In this document: positions 1 to 5,953 of the stretch, in pieces
Layout of the letters: each line of letters starts with the position of its first letter
How positions within the stretch are numbered: the stretch's first letter is position 1
The notes under the pieces: generated by a model
What the model was told of the DNA's origin: nothing
Seen by the model: only the letters and a program-made list of their open reading frames with translations
The model's database searches: none
Made by a program: the position numbers and the translations under genes
NCBI GenBank assembly: GCA_023392225.1
Contig: JAEVZM010000397.1
Coordinates: forward strand, 1 to 6,350
Source: Pseudomonadota bacterium
GTDB lineage: Bacteria > Pseudomonadota > Alphaproteobacteria > Rhizobiales > Kaistiaceae
Direction: 5' to 3'
DNA length: 6,350 nucleotides

Positions 1-141
1 CTGTTCGTGGTGCCGATGTACTACACCTACATCTCGCGAAAAGAACTGAAGCCGGCGGTCGAGACGCCGCTGCCGATGCCCGAGCGGGCGCATGCCGCGT
101 CGCACCAGCATGGCAATACCGAACGCCCGGCCCCCGCCTGA
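1..141 (+). CDS. RND-family efflux transporter, C-terminal fragment
   Basis: The window opens inside this gene, in frame 1; only the last 46 codons and the TGA stop are present. The fragment begins LFVVPMYYTYISRKE, which matches the end of the last transmembrane helix of inner-membrane RND pumps (AcrB/MexB/CzcA superfamily), where a phenylalanine-valine-valine-proline stretch followed by a tyrosine and then basic residues marks the exit to the cytoplasm. The tail after it is about 30 residues, polar, rich in Pro, Ala and His, and presumably cytoplasmic. RND pumps are proton-driven exporters working with a periplasmic adaptor and an outer-membrane channel; those genes would lie to the left. 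Substrate class (drug or metal) cannot be told from this piece. The family call rests on one short motif, so it is probable rather than certain. Confidence 0.7.
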   Translation: MFVVPMYYTYISRKELKPAVETPLPMPERAHAASHQHGNTERPAPA

Positions 142-149
142 GGCGGGGG
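131..149. terminator. GC-rich hairpin between convergent genes
   Basis: Arms CCCCCGCC (131-138) and GGCGGGGG (142-149) pair perfectly over 8 bp, with a 3-nt loop that is exactly the TGA stop codon of the RND gene (139-141); a G-U pair at 130/150 can extend it. It sits between the 3' ends of the RND gene and the minus-strand Uma2 gene, whose stop is at 155. The position suits a bidirectional transcription barrier, but there is no T-run on either strand, so it is not a textbook intrinsic terminator. It may instead protect the 3' ends of the mRNAs or work with Rho. Confidence 0.45.
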
Positions 150-154
150 TAGGA

Positions 155-742
155 TCAGCGGAGGTCGAGGTCGGCGAGGGTGACCGCGAGTTCCGGCCCG
201 GCCAGCGGCTCGAGCGTCGACGTCGACGGCAGGTCGGCGATCGTGCGATAGCCGGTCGGTGACGGGTCGCGATGGATGCGCGTCGACAGCGTCACCGCGT
301 TCATCACCCACAGCTCGGCGATGCCGTAGCGGGCATAGACGCTGGCCTTCAGACCGAGGTCGTAGCCGAGGCTCGTGTCGGCGATCTCCACCACGAGGCG
401 CGCGGTCTCGGGCGACAGGCCGCGGATCCCGCTCGCCTTCGGGTAGAAGACGAAATCGGGCTCGAGATAGGTCTCTTCGCTGAGGTGGAAGGTGGTTTCC
501 TGCGCCATCCGGAGCGTGTCCGGCAATCGTCGCGCCCAATAAAGGTTCAGCGCGACTTTCAGGACCTCGTGGTGGTTGCCCTTCGGCGACATCGGCACGA
601 TCTCCCCGCCGACCAGCTCGATCCGCTCGTCCTCGGCAAGGATGCCGGCCGCCACCATCCGCTCGATCTCGGTCACGGTGAACGGGCGCCGGGGCAGGCC
701 CTCGGCGGCGACCGTGGTGCGCGGGAACGGCTGGTGGTTCAT
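155..742 (-). CDS. Uma2 family protein (PD-(D/E)XK nuclease-like fold)
   Basis: A 195-residue protein, the usual size for a Uma2 (DUF820) protein. The family order is visible: N-terminal FTVTEIERM (21-29), then IELVGGEIVPMSPKG (41-55) with E42 and E47, the EPD motif at 94-96, the LVVEIADTS strand (116-124) with E119 and D121, K132 and Y136, and the ELWVMN strand (143-148). D96, E119 and K132 are the likely PD-(D/E)XK nuclease core. Uma2 proteins are presumed endonucleases, but few have an established role. The ATG at 742 was chosen because the family homology begins shortly after it; no clear Shine-Dalgarno precedes it. It lies 50 bp downstream of the oxidoreductase on the same strand and may be read through from that operon, although a functional tie to sugar metabolism is not apparent. 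It appears intact. Confidence 0.88.
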   Translation of the reverse strand: MNHQPFPRTTVAAEGLPRRPFTVTEIERMVAAGILAEDERIELVGGEIVPMSPKGNHHEVLKVALNLYWARRLPDTLRMAQETTFHLSEETYLEPDFVFYPKASGIRGLSPETARLVVEIADTSLGYDLGLKASVYARYGIAELWVMNAVTLSTRIHRDPSPTGYRTIADLPSTSTLEPLAGPELAVTLADLDLR

Positions 743-792
743 GCCGACATGATAGGAGCGCGGCGCGGGCTTATCCAGACCTGCGCCACCGG

Positions 793-1782
793 TCAGATCG
801 CGACCACCGCGCCGGTCTCGAAGGACTCGCGGACGGCGTTGGCGGTGCGGATCGCCAACCTGGCCTGCTCGGGCGTGCCGAGCGCCGGCGCCCGCCCCTC
901 GCGCACGCAGTCGACGAAGTAGGCGGTCTGGTTCTCGTAGGCATCTCCGGGCTTCGGCGCGAGCGCATAGGCCTTGCCGGCCTCGTGCACCATCAGCGAG
1001 CTGCCGCCGCCCATCTCGACGCTGACCCCGCCGGCGCGGAACGCGAACTCGACCAGGCCGCCCTCGCACAGCACCTTCAGCCCGCAGGAGAACGGGTAGC
1101 CTTCCGGCATGAACTCGCTGCCCTCGACGAAGCCGTTGGCGTCGCCATAGTCGATCGTGGCGTGGATGTCGTTCCACAGGCCCGGTCGCGCCTCCCGGCC
1201 GCGGCCATAGGCGGTCTTCGGCGCGCCGAGCACCCAGTTCATGACGTCGAAGTCGTGGACACTGAGGTCGAGCACGGCGCCGCCGCTCTGGTTCGGGTCG
1301 AGGAACCAGTCGGCCCAGGCCGGCAACTGCGACAGCCGGCTCGCCACCGCCGAGATCGGCTTGCCGATCCGGCCGCTGTGGACGAACTCGACGAGGGAGA
1401 CATAGTCGCCCCAGAAGCGGAGCACATGGGCAATCATCAGCGTGCGGCCATGCTCGGCAGCCGCCGCGATCATCCCGTCGCACTCCGGCGCGGTGAGCGC
1501 GAAGGGCTTCTCGAGCAGGACGTGCTTGCCGGCTGCGAGGGCAGCGATGGTCGTGTCCGGGTGGAGGTGGGTCGGCAGCGTGTTACTGATCACATCGATC
1601 GAGGGATCCTCGATCACGGCCCGATCGTCGGTCACCGCCTTGCCGCCGACCTCGGTGACGAGCTTCTCGGCCTTTTCGGGATGGCGCGAGGAGATCGCCA
1701 CGATCTCGACGCCGGGCAGTTTCGCATAGGCCCGGGCGTGGGTGCCGCCCATGAAGCCGGCCCCAAGGATTCCAACGCGCAT
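793..1782 (-). CDS. Gfo/Idh/MocA family NAD(P)-dependent oxidoreductase
   Basis: A 329-residue cytoplasmic dehydrogenase, normal length for the family. The N-terminal Rossmann domain starts at residue 1 with VGILGAGFMG; G7, G9 and G12 form the dinucleotide-binding GxGxxG. The family EKP motif is at 91-93, with K92 the expected catalytic lysine. The C-terminal alpha/beta domain carries the GGAVLDLSVHDFD segment (167-179), in which D172, H176 and D179 match the conserved D...H..D set seen in inositol dehydrogenases. Such enzymes oxidise or reduce a hydroxyl or keto group of a sugar, polyol or derivative using NAD(H) or NADP(H); the substrate cannot be assigned here. The start is fixed by the family N-terminus and by AGGGAG at 1797-1792. 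It lies 13 bp after the isomerase, which is a common pairing in inositol and unusual-sugar catabolism. The catalytic residues are all present. Confidence 0.93.
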   Translation of the reverse strand: MRVGILGAGFMGGTHARAYAKLPGVEIVAISSRHPEKAEKLVTEVGGKAVTDDRAVIEDPSIDVISNTLPTHLHPDTTIAALAAGKHVLLEKPFALTAPECDGMIAAAAEHGRTLMIAHVLRFWGDYVSLVEFVHSGRIGKPISAVASRLSQLPAWADWFLDPNQSGGAVLDLSVHDFDVMNWVLGAPKTAYGRGREARPGLWNDIHATIDYGDANGFVEGSEFMPEGYPFSCGLKVLCEGGLVEFAFRAGGVSVEMGGGSSLMVHEAGKAYALAPKPGDAYENQTAYFVDCVREGRAPALGTPEQARLAIRTANAVRESFETGAVVAI

Positions 1783-1791
1783 CGGACGCCG

Positions 1792-1797
1792 CTCCCT
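1792..1797 (-). promoter_or_regulatory. Ribosome binding site of the oxidoreductase, overlapping the upstream stop
   Basis: On the minus strand AGGGAG lies 9 nt before the ATG at 1782 and shares bases with the TAG stop codon (1798-1796) of the isomerase. Ribosomes finishing the isomerase would therefore sit on the initiation region of the oxidoreductase, which suggests translational coupling of the two. Confidence 0.6.
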
Positions 1798-2599
1798 ACG
1801 AGAGGCCGAGGGCGGCGAGGCGGTCGTGCGACGACTTCATCGCGCGGTTCACCTCCGCGAGCGCCGGCCAGGGCTCGCCATTGAACTCGATCTCGACGGT
1901 GAGCGGGCCGACATAGCCGCCCTTGTCGAGGATGCCGAGGACCTGGGCGAAATCGACATGGCCTTCGCCGATCGCCGGGAAGTCCCACACCTGGCCCTCG
2001 CCACGCTTGTCCTTGAGGTGGGCATGGACCAGCTTCGGCAGCGCTGCCGGCAGGTCGTCGACGGCCTTCACCGCGCCGTAGAACTCGACATTGGCGGTGT
2101 CGTAGTTGATCAGCACGTTCGGCCGGCCGATCCGCTCGAGCACCGGAATCGACGCTGCGCCCGACTTGGTGATCTCGCCATGGATCTCGATGCCGAGCAG
2201 GATGTCGCGCGCCGCGGCATAGTCGGCGAGCGCGTGGATGTTGCCCATGAAGGCCTCCTCGTCCTCGCTCTGGCTGGCATGGCCGCCAATGGCGGTGTTC
2301 ATGATGCCGATGCCCATCCGCGCGCAGAGGTCCAGCGCGAGGAGGCCGTCCTCGAGACCTGCCTTGGTGGTGAGGTCGGAATGGCCGCTGAGGCTGACGG
2401 TGACGAGGCCCAGCGTGTTGAGCATGCGCTGGATGCCGCCGAGGGTCTTGGCATCGGCGTCGAGCGGGACGTGCTCGGTCCAACCGCGGACGGCGGAGAG
2501 CTCGACATAGCGGTAACCCGCGGCGGCGATCCCCTCGAGCGCCTCCTCGAGGCTGTAGGTGTGGTAGCTGTTGGTGTGCCCGCCCAGCCTGTTCTTCAT
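1796..2599 (-). CDS. Sugar phosphate isomerase/epimerase (xylose isomerase-like TIM barrel)
   Basis: A 267-residue protein of the AP_endonuc_2 / xylose isomerase-like TIM barrel family, which includes IolE, IolI, hydroxypyruvate isomerase and ketose 3-epimerases. Barrel strands carry the expected acidic and histidine metal or catalytic positions: E33 in YVELSAV, E138 in LLGIEIHGE, D167 and N170 in NYDTANV, H192 and H194 in VHAHLKDK, the GEGHVDF turn (211-217), and E236/E238 in TVEIEF. These suggest a divalent-metal enzyme acting on a sugar, keto-sugar or inositol derivative in the cytoplasm; the exact reaction is unknown. The ATG at 2599 is preferred because GGGGAG lies 7 nt upstream and the first barrel strand begins at once; the reading frame stays open further upstream, but that part is arginine/proline-rich with no family similarity. 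It is the first gene of the minus-strand operon, followed by the oxidoreductase. Confidence 0.88.
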   Translation of the reverse strand: MKNRLGGHTNSYHTYSLEEALEGIAAAGYRYVELSAVRGWTEHVPLDADAKTLGGIQRMLNTLGLVTVSLSGHSDLTTKAGLEDGLLALDLCARMGIGIMNTAIGGHASQSEDEEAFMGNIHALADYAAARDILLGIEIHGEITKSGAASIPVLERIGRPNVLINYDTANVEFYGAVKAVDDLPAALPKLVHAHLKDKRGEGQVWDFPAIGEGHVDFAQVLGILDKGGYVGPLTVEIEFNGEPWPALAEVNRAMKSSHDRLAALGLS

Positions 2600-2606
2600 C
2601 GTCGTG

Positions 2607-2612
2607 CTCCCC
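2607..2612 (-). promoter_or_regulatory. Ribosome binding site of the isomerase
   Basis: GGGGAG on the minus strand, 7 nt before the ATG at 2599. It decides the start against longer in-frame extensions that reach to 2875. Confidence 0.7.
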
Positions 2613-2772
2613 GTGTGATCGTGCCCGTGCCGAAGGCACACTGAACCATATCCGGTCGGGCCGGGGAACGGCCTTGGCGGCACGCGCCGAGGGGGGGCTG
2701 CCCGGAATCGCGCCAGAATCGCTGCCGACGGCGGCCGCGGCGCGAGCGGATGCCGATGGCACATGGGTTGCA

Positions 2773-2802
2773 TTGCTTCGGCGCGAGTTTGGCGGCTAGG
2801 GT
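2773..2802 (+). promoter_or_regulatory. Weak candidate sigma-70 promoter for the binding protein operon
   Basis: TTGCTT (2773-2778) and TAGGGT (2797-2802) are separated by 18 bp; the key TTG of the -35 and the T, A and final T of the -10 agree with consensus, the rest does not. Transcription starting near 2809 would give a leader of about 150 nt that includes the 2899-2928 hairpin. In GC-rich DNA such half-matches occur by chance, so this is only a candidate. Confidence 0.2.
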
Positions 2803-2898
2803 TCCGGCCTTGGAAGGAGGCGTCTGGTCCGAGAGCTGCCGCCGCGCCGGCGACGCGCGGTGCACGGCGGGACAAAAGCCCGGGAGACCTCGCGAGCC

Positions 2899-2928
2899 GG
2901 GACGGGCGGGATCATTCCCGCCGGTCCC
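2899..2928 (+). promoter_or_regulatory. Strong leader hairpin / inverted repeat before the binding protein gene
   Basis: Arms 2899-2911 (GGGACGGGCGGGA) and 2916-2928 (TCCCGCCGGTCCC) pair at 12 of 13 positions, with one G-G mismatch (2904/2923) and a TCAT loop. The repeat ends 22 nt before the AGGGGA ribosome binding site. It could be an RNA stem that stabilises or attenuates the binding protein mRNA, or a DNA operator for a dimeric repressor. There is no T-run after it, so simple intrinsic termination is unlikely. Confidence 0.55.
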
Positions 2929-2950
2929 CAACGATGTCGCCGTTCCGTTT

Positions 2951-2956
2951 AGGGGA
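2951..2956 (+). promoter_or_regulatory. Ribosome binding site of the binding protein gene
   Basis: AGGGGA lies 6 nt before the ATG at 2963. It selects this start over the next in-frame ATG at 2972 (15 nt away) and over the open frame that extends upstream to 2750. Confidence 0.75.
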
Positions 2957-2962
2957 AATGAC

Positions 2963-4516
2963 ATGACCACCATGAAGACCCGCGCCGGGCGCTCGTCGCT
3001 TGCCGCGCTCCTGCTCGGCTCCGCCGTCGCGGCGGGCCTTGCCCTGCCGGCGCGTGCCGACGACAAGATCTTCCGCATGCCCTACTTCGCCGATGTCGGC
3101 TCGTTCGATCCCGACAACGCCTTCGAGGTCGGTGCCCTCGGCGCGGTCAACGGCATCTACGAGGGCCTGGTCGAATACAAGCCCGGCACGACCGAGATCG
3201 TAGGGCTCCTGGCCGACTCCTTCGACATCTCGGACGACCAGCTGACCTACACGTTCCACCTCGCCGACGGCGTCACCTTCCATGACGGCACGCCGATGGA
3301 CGCGGCGGCGGTGAAGACCTCGCTCGAGCGGCGGAAGGACGGCGACCTCACGCTCAGCTACTTCCTGTGGAACGTGAAGGCGATCGATACCCCCGACGCC
3401 AAGACCGTGGTGCTGACCCTCGGCCAGCCGCAGCCGTCCTTCCTCGACGCGCTGGCGAGCCCGTGGGGGCCGAAGGTCATCAGCCCGGCGGCTCTCGCCG
3501 AGCATGCCGGCGACGACAACGCCACCGGTTGGCTCAACGACAACGCGGTCGGCACCGGCCCGTTCATGCTGACGAGCTTCAACCGCGGCGAGGAGATCGT
3601 CCTCGACCGCTACGAGGGCTATCACGGAGAGGCGCCCTATTTCGACGAGGTGCAGCTGCCGATCGTGCCCGACATCGGCCAGCAGATCCTGCAGCTCCAG
3701 AGCGGCGACATCGACGCCGTGCCTAACAACTACCCCTGGAGCCAGCTGAAGGCGCTGCCGCCGGGCCTCGCGATCACCGCCGAGCCGAGCATGGCGCTGG
3801 TCGAGGCGGCATTCAAGAAGGGCACGCCGCTCGACGACCCGGAGATCCGGAAGGCGGTGCTGACCGCGATGAACCCGGCGAAGTGGGTCGATCAGGCGTA
3901 TGGCGGCTACGCCACGCCGGCGCAGTCGGTCTACCAGGTGGTGATGCTCAAGCCCGAGACGCCGATCGTCTTCCCCGACGACATGGCGGCGGCGAAGGCG
4001 ATCATCGAGAAGGCCGGCGGCCTGTCGCTCACCATCGGCGTCCCCGCCGACGAGCAGCCCAATGTCGGCACGGCGGTCGACCTGATGGTGGCGCTGATGG
4101 CCGAGCTCGGCATCAAGGCGACGATCAATGTCCTGCCCCAGGGCGCGGTCTACTCGGTCGGCGAGGACCTCGCCAGCGCGCCCGACATCCTCGTCAGCCG
4201 CATGAACCCGGACGCCGCCCATCCCGAGAACCAGGCGACGGTGTTCTACACCGCCGAGGCGCCGCTCAACTTCCTCAAGGCAGCGGTGCCGGAGGCGGAT
4301 GCGCTGGTGATGGAGGCGGGCACCAAGACCGACATCGCCGAGCGGAACGCCCTCTACGAGAGGGCGGGCCACCTCTATTTCGATTCCGGCGCCTTCATCC
4401 CGCTGGTCGACATCCAGGATGTCGTCGTCCACCAGGAGGGGCTCACCGACCTCGGGCTTCGTCCGGTCTTCCCGCCGGGCAACATCGACTTCGGCACCGT
4501 GCGCTGGGCGGAATGA
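2963..4516 (+). CDS. ABC transporter substrate-binding protein, family 5 (Dpp/Opp type)
   Basis: A 517-residue periplasmic binding protein of the SBP_bac_5 family, usual length. The start follows AGGGGA and gives a normal Sec signal peptide: basic residues (K5, R7, R10), a hydrophobic Leu/Ala core (about 13-28), and probable cleavage after the ARA at 30-32, before DDK. No lipobox cysteine is present, so the mature protein should be soluble. Family signatures follow: LTYTFHLADGVTFHDGTPMDA (94-114), then GTGPFMLTSFNRGEEIVLDRYEGYHG (197-222), then IGQQILQLQSGDIDAV (238-253). This class binds di- and oligopeptides, nickel chelates, glycosides, opines and other solutes and delivers them to DppBC-type permeases; the ligand here is unknown. 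The next gene, an amidohydrolase, overlaps by 4 nt, so the ligand may be its substrate or precursor. The usual dppB-like partner does not follow directly. Confidence 0.93.
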   Translation: MTTMKTRAGRSSLAALLLGSAVAAGLALPARADDKIFRMPYFADVGSFDPDNAFEVGALGAVNGIYEGLVEYKPGTTEIVGLLADSFDISDDQLTYTFHLADGVTFHDGTPMDAAAVKTSLERRKDGDLTLSYFLWNVKAIDTPDAKTVVLTLGQPQPSFLDALASPWGPKVISPAALAEHAGDDNATGWLNDNAVGTGPFMLTSFNRGEEIVLDRYEGYHGEAPYFDEVQLPIVPDIGQQILQLQSGDIDAVPNNYPWSQLKALPPGLAITAEPSMALVEAAFKKGTPLDDPEIRKAVLTAMNPAKWVDQAYGGYATPAQSVYQVVMLKPETPIVFPDDMAAAKAIIEKAGGLSLTIGVPADEQPNVGTAVDLMVALMAELGIKATINVLPQGAVYSVGEDLASAPDILVSRMNPDAAHPENQATVFYTAEAPLNFLKAAVPEADALVMEAGTKTDIAERNALYERAGHLYFDSGAFIPLVDIQDVVVHQEGLTDLGLRPVFPPGNIDFGTVRWAE

Positions 4517-5949
4517 GCGAAGCGAACGCGCCGGAGGCGGTCGACCAGATCGTCTCCGGAACCGTCGTGACCATGGACGGCGCCCGGCGCGTGATCGCCG
4601 ATGGCGCCGTCGCCATCCGGGGCGACGTGGTCGTTGCGGTCGGGCCGGCGGCTGAGATCGATGCGGTTTTCACCGCGCCGGTCCGGCGTGGCGGCGCCGA
4701 TGCAATCGTCCTCCCGGGCTTCCTCGACTGCCACACCCACGCCACCCAGGCTCTGCTCCGCGGCCTGATCGCCGGCGAGCTGCCGATGATCTACCGGCTG
4801 TACCTGCCGGCCGACATGGCGCTGTCGCCGGAGGAGGCGCATGTCGCGGCCAAGCTCTGCGCGGCGCAGCTCGCCCGCTCCGGGGTGACGCTGGTCTGCG
4901 ACTTCGAGACCAACGTCTCCGACGAACACGAGGAGGCGGTGCTCGCGGCGATGCGCGAGGTCGGCGTCCGCTGCCATTTCCTCCGGAGCCGCGGCGACCA
5001 GGAGATGCACCACGCCGCGCTCTATTCCCAGATCGGCGACCGCTCGTGGCGCCGCCAGCGCATCGGCGAGGCGGAGCAGGACCTCGCCCGGACGGCGGCG
5101 CTGATCGCCCGCCATGCCGACGACCCGATGGTGTTCGTCGGCGTCTGCCCCTCGGGGCTCACCGGCTTCTCCGACGACTATTTTCGTCAGGCCCATGCGC
5201 TGTCGACCGAGACCGCGGCGCGGCTCCATGTCCACGCCGCACGCGACCGCGAGGAGGTCGAGTTCTGCCTCTCGGTGTTCGGCCGCCGGCCGATCGAGCA
5301 GCTCGCCGAGCTCGGCGTCGTCGACGAGCGGCTGGTGGTGGTGCACGGCATGCTCGCCTCGGCCAACGAGATCGCGCTGCTCGGCGCGGCCCGCGCCAAC
5401 CTCGCCCACTCGGCGGTGGAGGTCGCCAACATCCTTGCCCGCGTGCCGGACGTGCCGTTGATGCGCCGACTCGGCGTTAAGGTCGGTCTCGGCTGCGACA
5501 ACGCCGTCAACGATATGTGGATCGTGATGCACTCCGCTTGGCTGATGCACACCGTCACCCGCGGCATCGCCGGCTACGATCCGGGCGTGATGGATGAGGG
5601 CGACGTGCTGGCGATGGCGACGTCGGAGGCGGCGGCCGCGCTCGGCCTCGACGACCGGCTGGGTTCGCTCGTCCCTGGCAAGGCGGCTGACCTCGTGATC
5701 CTCGACGGCACGGCTCCCCACCTTGGCCCGGTACAGGACCTGATGCCGGAGCTGGTGCGGGTCGGCTCGCGGGCCGAGGTGCAGACGGTGCTGGTCGGCG
5801 GGCGGGCGATCGTCGAGGGCGGCGAGTTGACCTCGGTCGACCTTCCCGCGCTTCAGGCGGAGGCCGCGGGAATCGCCAAACGGCTCGACGCGCTGGTGAC
5901 GCCGCGCCGCTACACGGTGCCGACCGGGCGCCGGGTGCTCTGCTGCTGA
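4513..5949 (+). CDS. Amidohydrolase-superfamily protein (Atz/Trz, cytosine/guanine deaminase-like), variant active site
   Basis: A 478-residue cytoplasmic metal-dependent hydrolase of the COG0402 type. A beta-sandwich part (about 1-68 and 385-435) surrounds a TIM barrel. Visible metal-site residues are H74 and H76 in the HTH motif, followed by the family Q-x-LLRG; H241 in LHVHAAR; H278 in VVHGML; and D329 in GLGCDN. H299 lies in LAHSAVEVAN, where many relatives have H-x-P-x-SN. The usual H-x-x-E motif reads HAAR, so R244 stands where the proton-shuttling Glu is expected. The C-terminal LGSLVPGKAADLVILD (383-398) is the family's closing strand. Relatives remove amino, chloro or alkylamino groups from ring compounds; the substrate here is unknown, and the changes leave deaminase activity uncertain. 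The ATGA overlap with the binding protein gene indicates co-transcription and translational coupling. The protein ends in two cysteines. Confidence 0.88.
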   Translation: MSEANAPEAVDQIVSGTVVTMDGARRVIADGAVAIRGDVVVAVGPAAEIDAVFTAPVRRGGADAIVLPGFLDCHTHATQALLRGLIAGELPMIYRLYLPADMALSPEEAHVAAKLCAAQLARSGVTLVCDFETNVSDEHEEAVLAAMREVGVRCHFLRSRGDQEMHHAALYSQIGDRSWRRQRIGEAEQDLARTAALIARHADDPMVFVGVCPSGLTGFSDDYFRQAHALSTETAARLHVHAARDREEVEFCLSVFGRRPIEQLAELGVVDERLVVVHGMLASANEIALLGAARANLAHSAVEVANILARVPDVPLMRRLGVKVGLGCDNAVNDMWIVMHSAWLMHTVTRGIAGYDPGVMDEGDVLAMATSEAAAALGLDDRLGSLVPGKAADLVILDGTAPHLGPVQDLMPELVRVGSRAEVQTVLVGGRAIVEGGELTSVDLPALQAEAAGIAKRLDALVTPRRYTVPTGRRVLCC

Positions 5950-5953
5950 GCGA

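Larger units (their letters stand above)
2600..2962. promoter_or_regulatory. Divergent intergenic control region
   Basis: This 363-bp stretch separates two outward-facing operons and must hold the promoters of both, with any shared operator. No convincing small gene is seen. Visible structures are a short dyad GTGCC-GAA-GGCAC (2627-2639) in the probable leader of the isomerase, a second dyad GGCCG/CGGCC (2659-2663 and 2669-2673), a tandem GAATCGC repeat (2705-2711 and 2716-2722), and a long imperfect hairpin (2899-2928) in the leader of the binding protein gene. Promoter hexamers are weak on both strands: TTGCTT (2773-2778), 18 bp, TAGGGT (2797-2802) on the + strand, and TATGGT near 2653-2648 on the minus strand without a good -35. 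A sigma-70 call is therefore tentative. No regulator gene is present in the window. Confidence 0.6.

Noticed and set aside
985..1884. Open frame on the + strand, opposite the oxidoreductase.
   Set aside because: It is a shadow in the antisense strand of a gene with clear catalytic motifs; no family features.
2627..2673. Two short dyads (GTGCC/GGCAC and GGCCG/CGGCC) as operators or riboswitch elements.
   Set aside because: Five-base G/C arms are expected by chance in such DNA, and nothing matches a riboswitch pattern I know; they are mentioned only as part of the control region.
2600..2875. In-frame N-terminal extension of the isomerase.
   Set aside because: It is arginine/proline-rich low-information sequence of the kind any open frame gives in GC-rich DNA, and the ribosome binding site and first barrel strand support the ATG at 2599.
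2750..2962. In-frame upstream extension of the binding protein gene to an ATG at 2750.
   Set aside because: The extension has no family similarity and would bury the signal peptide about 70 residues inside the protein; AGGGGA sits exactly before the ATG at 2963.
2912..4432. Long open frame on the minus strand, opposite the binding protein gene.
   Set aside because: Its translation is rich in Arg, His, Asp and Val with no recognisable domain, the usual antisense shadow of a GC-rich gene; the + strand gene explains the region fully.
4375..5721. Long open frame on the minus strand, opposite the amidohydrolase.
   Set aside because: No domain or plausible start is seen, its composition is that of a codon-bias shadow, and it spans the junction of two well-supported genes.
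5941..5949. C-terminal Cys-Cys of the amidohydrolase as a lipidation or metal-binding signal.
   Set aside because: C-terminal Cys-Cys prenylation is eukaryotic, and two cysteines alone do not support a metal site.
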